Positions 7,223 through 11,286 of a stretch of DNA of 11,286 nt are shown here, one piece after another. This stretch comes from Smittium mucronatum (lineage: Eukaryota > Kickxellomycota > Harpellomycetes > Harpellales > Legeriomycetaceae). Made by a program: the position numbers and the translations under genes. Every line of letters begins with the position of its first letter. The first letter of the stretch is position 1. Where the stretch lies: positions 1-11,286 of the forward strand of contig LSSL01001314.1 of the NCBI GenBank assembly GCA_001953115.1, given 5' to 3'. The notes beneath the pieces are model-generated. The model worked only from the letters and a program-made list of their open reading frames with translations, was not told the DNA's origin and searched no databases.

Positions 7223-7662
7223 TTATCCACGGTTAATAGTACTGCGGCTATAATCAGTGGTATCTTTGGTTAAATCGTCGAAATTTTTATTCCAAATTTC
7301 AAGCTTTTTATTTTTTTTCAGTATAGTATTTTTATTTTTGTAGTACAAACTACCTTCTGAAATGGTCCTGAGTGTGCTCTTAGTCTAAAATTTGATGGTT
7401 ATCCAGTAGTTTATGAATTAATTATATATTATTTGTGCAAATATTAATTTCATTTTTTTATCTTAATGAATTTTGCGATCAGCTTTTATTACTTTATTTG
7501 AATTCAATTAGTCATTACGTAGTAAATTGATTGATTTTGCCAAGCCGATAATCTCAAAATTTATTTCTATGATTTTCTATGGAAGAAATATTTTTTTTTG
7601 GACAGAGGTTTTGACCAAATCTCGGTAGCAGTTGTAGTAGCTTGAAGCTGCTATGATTCTGT
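7223..7662 (-). pseudogene. Copy 2 ORF2: EN-RT linker, strongly decayed
   Basis: The lower end (7320-7223) reads KKLEIWNKNFDDLTKDTTD and ends at TAA 7223-7225. It matches KKLQIWNTHFGIFANDTN at the start of copy 1 and fixes the boundary of the RT region. Above it, 7662-7330 gives only short open stretches with stops in all frames. In LINEs this interval is a linker of variable length without catalytic residues, so poor conservation is expected. Confidence 0.6.
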
Positions 7663-7932
7663 TCATATAGTTTTGATAAGACCTTCAGAATGTTCACTTA
7701 CGTCCAAATTCTCATCAAACAGCACATAAAATTTATTTCTATTTTTTAATCGGTTGGCGGCCAATAGAATTATTTTTGTGTTTATTTTTATTTTTTTGGC
7801 GGTAATTTCGAGTGAATAGAAATTACACATGGCAGTGTTAGGCATATGTTCAGTAATGTAGATGTATTTTTTGGCGGTGCACCAGTTTTCTCTTTCGCTG
7901 AGTCTGGTGTAGATATATGGTCTATCATGCAA
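7663..7932 (-). pseudogene. Copy 2 ORF2 fragment: EN C-terminal end and linker start
   Basis: A 89-codon frame ends at TAG/TAA below 7663. It overlaps the previous EN frame at 7788-7932, and here I think this one is correct. It reads KKYIYITEHMPNTAMCNFYSLEI, in which TEHMP occupies the place of the conserved SDH-P motif that ends APE-type endonucleases. It then runs into KIKINTKIILLAANRLKNRNKF and SEHSEGLIKTI, presumably linker. The catalytic His is kept but the Asp of SDH is Glu. The in-frame ATG at its start is not an initiation site; the frame is joined to the upstream one by a frameshift near 7900. Confidence 0.65.
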
Positions 7933-8231
7933 CCCATTTTGCCTTTATTATATTTAGAGTCTGGGCAATTCGTTACTTCGGCTTTTTGATGTCTCAACCC
8001 AAGCCTAGATATAAAATTGATTGAACTTGGGACGTTTATATTGAAGTCTCATAGTATTATATTTTTTTTAAATTTAAATTTTTCCATTTGGGTGAACCCA
8101 AAAATTTCATCTTTGGATTTTGTGCTCCTAATATCAGCGCTAGGTATGTTAACATTAGCTACAAGCATGTCAAATGTCTTTCTATTTGAGTATTTCCCGC
8201 TTATATCCCAGATATCCATGTTTGGGAAGAT
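7788..8231 (-). pseudogene. Copy 2 ORF2 fragment: APE-type endonuclease core
   Basis: A 147-codon frame is interrupted only by TGA 8049-8051. It reads NMDIWDISGKYSNRKTFDML, VANVNIPSADIRSTKSKDEI, MEKFKFKKNIIL-stop-DFNINVP, FISRLGLRHQKAEVTN, and GCMIDHISTPD. The stop sits at the Gly of the GDFN motif, whose Asp and Asn are catalytic and retained. IDHI matches the xxIDYI/SxIDxI box of LINE endonucleases. APE-type EN nicks target DNA to prime reverse transcription. The frame should be left near 7900 for that of the TEHMP fragment; the remaining residues to 7788 (IHSKLPPKK) are out-of-frame translation. Confidence 0.82.
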
Positions 8232-8341
8232 TTAAATTCGCTTATTAGTAATCCAGATTTATTACTGAAAGCCAATAATATTCTGTTATCGCCTTTAGTA
8301 ATTTCAGTTTTAGCCTCAATATATGTGTATCCAGAAATTAT
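8201..8341 (-). pseudogene. Copy 2 ORF2 fragment: endonuclease, GYTY segment
   Basis: Forty-six codons read IISGYTYIEAKTEITKGDNR, then LLAFSNKSGLLISEFKSSQT, ending TAA 8201-8203. GY.Y..A....x.GG.xxl is the usual APE-EN segment after the QE motif and contains the conserved Tyr. It overlaps the next frame by about 30 bases, so a frameshift lies at 8201-8231. The upstream side is closed by TAA 8342-8344, with another frame change before the QE motif. Confidence 0.75.
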
Positions 8342-8368
8342 TTATCTGTATGTTTTTTTGTTTTAAAA

Positions 8369-8605
8369 TTATTCCTGGAGTGCGATTATATCTTTCTGGG
8401 CTGAGTTGAGATAGTACTCAAGCTTTTCAGAATTTTTTATACCCATGATATTAAATTTCATAATTCTGAGCTTATTATTAAGACCATAATTTTGGGAATT
8501 TAATTTGGGTTTTGAATCATTATTCGTCAAATTTCTATTTGATAATTCACGCTTATGAGATTTGCGGTTGGGATTTTTTATTTTTTTCTCAAAGGATTTT
8601 GGCAT
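8369..8605 (-). pseudogene. Copy 2 ORF2 N-terminus: start of endonuclease
   Basis: A 78-codon frame from ATG 8603-8605 begins MPKSFEKKIKNPNRKSHKRE, a basic Asn/Lys-rich leader of about 48 residues. It then enters the EN domain as LRIMKFNIMGIKNSEKLEYY and AQKDIIALQE. The Asn of FNIMG and the Glu of LQE are the first two catalytic residues of APE-type endonucleases. The frame stops directly after LQE. The ATG is a reasonable ORF2 start, because the EN domain normally begins within the first 50-100 residues. A frame further upstream (KINLRYENQKKNRKIFE) could also have been part of ORF2. Confidence 0.8.
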
Positions 8606-8919
8606 TCAAAGATTTTTCGATTTTTTTTTGATTTTCATAACGTAAATTTATTTTTTTGTGGTCACACGACCAAATATCGTGACTCTATTGGCCATTGAAA
8701 TTTTTTATTTTTTATAATATAAATTCAACTTCCCTCAAGGAAGAATTTTAGATAAAATTTTATTTTACTGTTTTATTTTTGCGATCTTGTATGTTGAGTA
8801 CGATTATTTTACCTACCCTTTTTCTAAAAAATTTCATCTTATCATAAACTATTTAGGTTCTAACGATGCATTTAAATCCTAGTATTGATGTGGTGTTTGT
8901 CCAATCATATTATCGGGTT
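8606..8919 (-). other. Region between ORF1 and ORF2 remnants of copy 2
   Basis: No long frame is present. Short readable pieces include KPDNMIGQTPHQY and DLNASLEPK just below 8920, which may be the end of ORF1. MKFFRKRVGKIIVLNIQDRK lies near 8840-8770, and KKINLRYENQKKNRKIFE near 8645-8590 is possibly an ORF2 leader. Codon content is too AT-biased to tell real from chance frames. Confidence 0.4.
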
Positions 8920-9072
8920 TTATCGATCATAATAATAGTCCACATTGATTTCTGATGAATACGGCATGTCAATGATAATATTATCTTTCTTATTGAAATC
9001 GGCTTCATTATTTATATATGGGCTCGAGTTTCCGTCAACTGTAGCCAATTTGTTAGAAGGGTCAATCATCAT
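8920..9072 (-). pseudogene. Copy 2 ORF1 fragment, acidic C-terminal part
   Basis: A 50-codon frame from ATG-ATG at 9072 reads MMIDPSNKLATVDGNSSPYI, NNEADFNKKDNIIIDMPYSS and DYYYDR, then TAA 8920-8922. It overlaps the end of the previous frame by a few bases, so it looks like a continuation after a frameshift, not a separate gene. It is rich in Asp and Asn, and I recognise no domain. Confidence 0.45.
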
Positions 9073-9271
9073 GTTTTAATCGACATAAAAAATTTTTTCT
9101 TGGTTTAATGTTGCCCGAAATCAATATTTTTTCGTTATAAAGTCCCTGAATTTGATAAATAACATCTTTAAGATGTATAAAATTAGTTTCTTCAGGTTTT
9201 TTAAATACATTTTCAAAAATAGATTCTACAGTTTTGGTGAATTTTGGATTTTTATTTTCTTCTACAGCCAT
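9062..9271 (-). pseudogene. Copy 2 ORF1 fragment, middle
   Basis: A 69-codon frame reads MAVEENKNPKFTKTVESIFE, then KDVIYQIQGLYNEKILISGN and KPRKNFLCRLKHDD, ending TGA 9062-9064. Upstream of the Met the frame is open for a few codons (RSTDSNRYK), so the ATG is not required as a start. It follows the putative RNA-binding part at 9282-9617 after one frameshift. Alternating charged and hydrophobic residues suggest a folded, partly helical protein. No known motif is seen. It is assigned to ORF1 only by position, upstream of ORF2 on the same strand. Confidence 0.5.
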
Positions 9272-9281
9272 TTTATATCTA

Positions 9282-9617
9282 TTAGAATCTGTAGATCTCT
9301 ACCCTTTTTTTTACTTTATCTAAGAAAATGTGAGCGATCTCTTTGAAACCAATATCCCGAAATTTAATTAAGAAAATTTTTTTTTTGGAAAATTTCTGGG
9401 ATAATTTTTTTGCTTATACCCCTTTCATACGCCCAAATATTGAATTAACGTCGTCTATTGGAGTTTTTATGTAGAAAAAATTAATTTTAACTTTTTCTAA
9501 ATCCTCATTGGAAGATTTTTTGCCACTTTTTTTTGAGATATGGGCACTAAGATTTCTATTTTTCCATATTCTTACGATAGCCGCAAGAATTTTTGCAGTC
9601 TTTGTAAAATATATTGA
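9282..9617 (-). pseudogene. Copy 2 ORF1 fragment, possible RNA-binding domain
   Basis: A 111-codon frame is open below TGA 9618-9620, with a single internal TAA at 9414-9416 and an end at TAA 9282-9284. It reads TAKILAAIVRIWKNRNLSAH, SKKSGKKSSNEDLEKVKINF, TPIDDVNSIFGRMKGV, then after the stop KKKIFLIKFRDIGFKEIAHI and FLDKVKK. The pattern IxxV..ifGR...x..KKK..LIKF.d...k..if resembles the RRM-like RNA-binding domain of L1-type and CR1-type ORF1 proteins (..RxGk....RPxxVxF.). The resemblance is by eye and weak. ORF1 proteins bind element RNA and act as nucleic-acid chaperones. No zinc knuckle is seen. Confidence 0.5.
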
Positions 9618-9996
9618 TCATCCTATTTTCTCTATCCAGGAAGCTAGGAAGTACCGTCTTTGAGTTTCTTTTATTTAAAAGAACCATCATAACAAAATTA
9701 GGGTATTAAGATGCTATCTTTTTGTAACATGCACTAATATCGCAGATTGTGACCAGAGGAGAAAGATATTTATCAATTAATTATATCGTGTATAACATCC
9801 CATCACCTCCAAATTTGGGGATTTTGATAATAAATATGTGATTTTCCATCCAAAAAATTTGATATATCGCAAAATTTCCACAAAGAATATCAGTTTTTTG
9901 ATAATAAATCGTTGGAATCCGAGTCAAAATCAAAAATAAAGTTAATTTAGCTATAGGATCATTCTTTATCTTTTGGTTAATTTTTGAGCTGTAACT
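9556..9996 (-). pseudogene. Copy 2 ORF1 fragment, N-terminal part
   Basis: One frame of about 146 codons lies below TGA 9997-9999, with TAA at 9781-9783 and 9706-9708 and an end at TAG 9556-9558. It reads SKINQKIKNDPIAKLTLF, TDILCGNFAIYQIFWMENHI, IIKIPKFGGDGMLYTI, then LIDKYLSPLVTICDISACYK, then MMVLLNKRNSKTVLPSFLDR and MINIFYKDCKNSCGY. The length without frameshift, together with position upstream of ORF2, argues for former coding. It overlaps the next ORF1 frame at 9556-9617, so a frameshift lies there. I do not recognise a family. Confidence 0.45.
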
Positions 9997-10189
9997 TCAG
10001 ATATATTTGATTAAATCCCTGTGCTACCACTAAATTTACTCCAGGAACACAACAATTTTCTGTCTGAAACGCCGATGAAAAAAAAAATTTAAGCAGTTTT
10101 GGTCTCCTTCATAGAGTGTGTGCTTGATTGAGACCTCTGAATAGAGGCTCATATCTATTAAGCTTTAGCTTAAAATAGTTTTTTTTTCG
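9997..10189 (-). promoter_or_regulatory. Copy 2 5' leader at the junction with the copy 3 tail
   Basis: The interval separates the last sequence shared with other 3' UTRs (about 10190) from the first ORF1 frame. On the minus strand it starts A-rich (possible poly(A) tail of copy 3) and contains two perfect hairpins, listed separately. LINEs carry internal promoters in this position, but no promoter motif can be identified by eye. The exact junction base is unknown. Confidence 0.35.
10101..10173. repeat. Cluster of three inverted repeats, two mutually exclusive
   Basis: GGTCTC (10101-10106) pairs with GAGACC (10130-10135). CCTCT (10134-10138) pairs with AGAGG (10143-10147) around a GAAT loop, and GAG/CTC (10130-10132 with 10148-10150) extends that stem past one bulged A. 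The first and second stems share bases and cannot form together. TTAAGC (10158-10163), loop TTTA, GCTTAA (10168-10173) forms a third stem 10 bases on. All are perfect apart from the bulge. Confidence 0.5.
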
Positions 10190-10720
10190 TTTTATTTTTA
10201 ATCCTTTTTTGTATTTATGGTTTTTTGACTTATTAAGGGAATCGGAAGAATATCGGCCCTGAGATCCAGAGAAGTTTACTACCGCTTGATTTTAAAGAAC
10301 CGTGGTGGACTTTCTTGCGACCTTGCTTTTATCGAACTTCGATTATAAAGGTCTGGTAAGTTATGAGGGTCTTGGCTCCTCCATTTTCTGAAATTTTAAG
10401 AAAATTAAAAACAAAAAAACTTTATGCGTTTTCTTACCTTTTTTTTTTCTTTTGGTTTTTTGGCTCTAATTGGATTTAAGTGCGTTTATTGATAGATAAA
10501 CACTAGGTGCAGATAGCCTTTATAAAATATAAGACTCTCTAGTGCTATCTGGGCATATTTACAGTTAGTTTAGTACATTTTTATTTTTTTATTTTTCTTT
10601 ACGATAAATTTACTTTAAATTTAAAAAAAAGTTATAAAAACATAATTGAAAAAATTAAAAAAAAGCAAGAAAGTTTCGAAATTTTTTTTGTCATCCAACC
10701 CCCCTCTGTCACTCTAGCAG
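10190..10720 (-). other. Copy 3 3' UTR
   Basis: On the minus strand, recognisable blocks shared with copy 2 include AAGTTATAAAA..(10629-10639), ACTAGAGAGTCTTATATTTTATA (about 10519-10543) and TAGTGTTTATCTATCAATAAA near 10484-10505. Copy 2 has TAGTGTTTATAGATCAATAAA. Others are GCAAGAAAGTCCACCACGG near 10301-10320 and CTCAGGGCCGATATTC near 10247-10262. Conservation outside any convincing frame suggests a functional RNA region, for example the 3' structure recognised by the element's RT. The end near 10185-10205 is A-rich on this strand. Confidence 0.65.
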
Positions 10721-10924
10721 CTACATACATCGAGGGTATTGGTTCAATGTGGATGTTGAATCACTTATATTCTGGAGATTAAATGTTTTTAACACGCGGA
10801 TTCCGATCAGAAATTTGGCTGTTTCGTGCATAAATTTTTGTTCGGGAGTGTCAGCTTGTATCTGACTTAAACTATGATTAGACCCCTCCTCCCAAGTAGT
10901 TTTCCAACTATCCCCAGCCGGGAT
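10721..10924 (-). pseudogene. Copy 3 ORF2 fragment: extreme C-terminus
   Basis: A 67-codon frame runs from below TGA 10925-10927 to TAG 10721-10723. It reads GDSWKTTWEEGSNHSLSQIQ, then EQKFMHETAKFLIGIRVLKT and NLQNISDSTSTLNQYPRCM. ETAKFLIGIR is shared with copies 1 and 2. Above the G-rich run (10882-10892, read as G on this strand), the family frame is instead SDIKNQLFNFNESRLGIVGK, one base away, so a frame change lies at that run as in the other two copies. The C-terminus is slightly longer than in copy 2, whose frame stops at the equivalent of LNQ. Confidence 0.75.
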
Positions 10925-10964
10925 TCATTGAAATTAAAAAGCTGATTTTTTATGTCTGAGCGGA

Positions 10965-11285
10965 TCAGCGCGGGTATGAACAGCCGAAATTTTCGTTTAG
11001 CTGTCTATCCCATAGAGAGCAATTTAATAAGATGTGATCGACAGTTTGAGGCACATCGATTTTACATAATGAGCTATTTTTTTTAAATTTTTCATCTAAA
11101 AATTTCATATTTGATGTTCACTGGATGGTCCGGAAGGTCCCCATTCGCATTTTCCCGATGTCCTGAAGGCCAAGTTTCAGGTCAGGGTACATCAGCTGAA
11201 GATTCGTTCAGTTTCCTTTTTCACTGATTTCTCGGTCCACCGTACACTGGTGGATTTTAGACCGGTTATTTTTATTTTTCCTGTC
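10965..11285 (-). pseudogene. Copy 3 ORF2 fragment: C-terminal zinc-knuckle-like domain
   Basis: One frame runs from the window edge with two stops. NNRSKIHQCTVDREISEKGN is followed by TGA 11208-11210. TNLQLMYPDLKLGLQDIGKM continues to RMGTFRTIQ and TGA 11118-11120. TSNMKFLDEKFKKNSSL is followed by CKIDVPQTVDHILLNCSLWD and ends at TGA 10965-10967. C...TVDHILLNC..W.R is the LINE C-terminal knuckle normally written C-x2-C...ET..H....C; here the second Cys position is Asp. After WDRQ the homology continues one frame over (KRKFRLFIPALIRSDIKNQL). The domain binds nucleic acid in related proteins. Confidence 0.8.
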
Positions 11286-11286
11286 G

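Larger units (their letters stand above)
4030..10180 (-). mobile_element. Copy 2: nearly full-length LINE with ORF1 and ORF2 remnants, dead
   Basis: Reading down the minus strand there is a hairpin-bearing leader (about 10180-9997), ORF1 remnants (9996-8920) and a short inter-ORF region. Next comes ORF2 with APE-type EN (8605-7663), linker (7662-7223), RT (7330-6160), thumb (6159-5740) and C-terminal domain (5715-5188). The 3' UTR follows (5187 to about 4030). Without the insertion at 4475-5070 the element is about 5.5 kb, a normal size for a two-ORF LINE. The first half is broken by frameshifts and stops. The second half of ORF2 is broken almost only by stops in one constant frame. Element ends are estimates: no clean poly(A) tail or target-site duplication was identified. 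Confidence 0.85.
10190..11286 (-). mobile_element. Copy 3: 3' end of another LINE copy, continues past the right edge
   Basis: The C-terminal domain of ORF2 (11285-10721) and a full 3' UTR (10720 to about 10190) match copy 2 at 5740 to about 4030 along their length, apart from the insertion in copy 2. The element continues beyond base 11286, so RT, EN and ORF1 are not visible. It lies directly upstream of copy 2 on the same strand, tail against head. It is less AT-rich than copies 1 and 2 and its domain motifs are the best kept of the three, suggesting a younger copy. Confidence 0.83.

Noticed and set aside
454..8051. Alternative genetic code (UGA read as Gly, or stops reassigned)
   Set aside because: Several TGA fall on Gly positions, but TAA and TAG also fall inside conserved motifs, TGA also replaces Trp (7092-7094), and frameshifts are frequent. 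Simple decay explains all of these.
8017..8235. Plus-strand frame of 72 codons
   Set aside because: It is antisense to the endonuclease core, whose catalytic motifs are on the minus strand.
9152..9346. Plus-strand frame of 64 codons resembling a membrane peptide
   Set aside because: It is antisense to ORF1 remnants. Phe/Ile runs come from T-rich complement, not from a membrane protein.
10190..10450. Minus-strand frame (NFSGSQGRYSSDSL...KLKLNRYEPLF) as the N-terminus of a copy 2 ORF1
   Set aside because: The same sequence block follows ORF2 in copy 2 as well, so it belongs to the 3' UTR at least down to about 10190. A separate frame fits the copy 2 alignment better.
4030..10720. Long T runs as bacterial intrinsic terminators
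   Set aside because: They occur throughout the AT-rich DNA without GC-rich stems, and the content is eukaryotic.
10925..10927. TGA shared by copies 2 and 3 (5374-5376 and 10925-10927) as an inherited nonsense mutation
   Set aside because: It lies in the frame used only below the G-rich run. In the family frame at that point (AAT GAA TCC) there is no stop, so it is not a real nonsense codon.
1..11286. tRNA, rRNA or CRISPR array
   Set aside because: No cloverleaf with a GTTCRA box, no rRNA-like segment and no regularly spaced repeat was seen on either strand.

Overview
The window is a graveyard of one family of non-LTR (LINE-type) retrotransposon in a very AT-rich eukaryotic genome. I see no intact host gene, no RNA gene, and no bacterial-style operon or CRISPR array. 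The family encodes an APE-type endonuclease (EN), a reverse transcriptase (RT) and a C-terminal zinc-knuckle-like domain in ORF2. Upstream there is a poorly recognisable ORF1. All copies are broken by stop codons and frameshifts.

Layout. (1) Copy 1, + strand, 1-2102 plus 3' UTR to about 2340: ORF2 from just before the RT fingers to the C-terminus, cut on the left by the window edge. (2) About 2340-4030: extremely AT-rich spacer with hairpins, a 20-bp palindrome, a (TA)n run and one doubtful 61-residue ORF. (3) Copy 2, - strand, about 10180 down to about 4030: a nearly complete element. It has a 5' leader with hairpins (about 10180-9997), ORF1 remnants (9996-8920), ORF2 from 8605 down to 5188 (EN, linker, RT, thumb, C-terminal domain), and a 3' UTR split by a roughly 600-bp insertion (about 4475-5070). 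(4) Copy 3, - strand, 11286 down to about 10190: the C-terminal domain and 3' UTR of another copy, continuing beyond the right edge. Copies 1 and 2 are tail to tail; copies 3 and 2 are head to tail.

The three copies align at the C-terminal domain (5188-5715, 10721-11285 and 1588-2102) and, less well, into the 3' UTR. Where copies 2 and 3 can be compared codon by codon, their stop codons are at different places. This fits independent decay of separate insertions.

Host: a eukaryote, from the APE-EN/RT architecture. The post-RT signature YGxExFxMxEA followed by KKAIRLLANVG reminds me of LINE proteins from microsporidia and other early-diverging fungi. This is an impression from memory and is low confidence.

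The items most worth following up are the ORF1 remnant, which I cannot assign to a family; the conserved 3' UTR block; the insertion in copy 2; and the pair of mutually exclusive hairpins at the copy 3/copy 2 junction.
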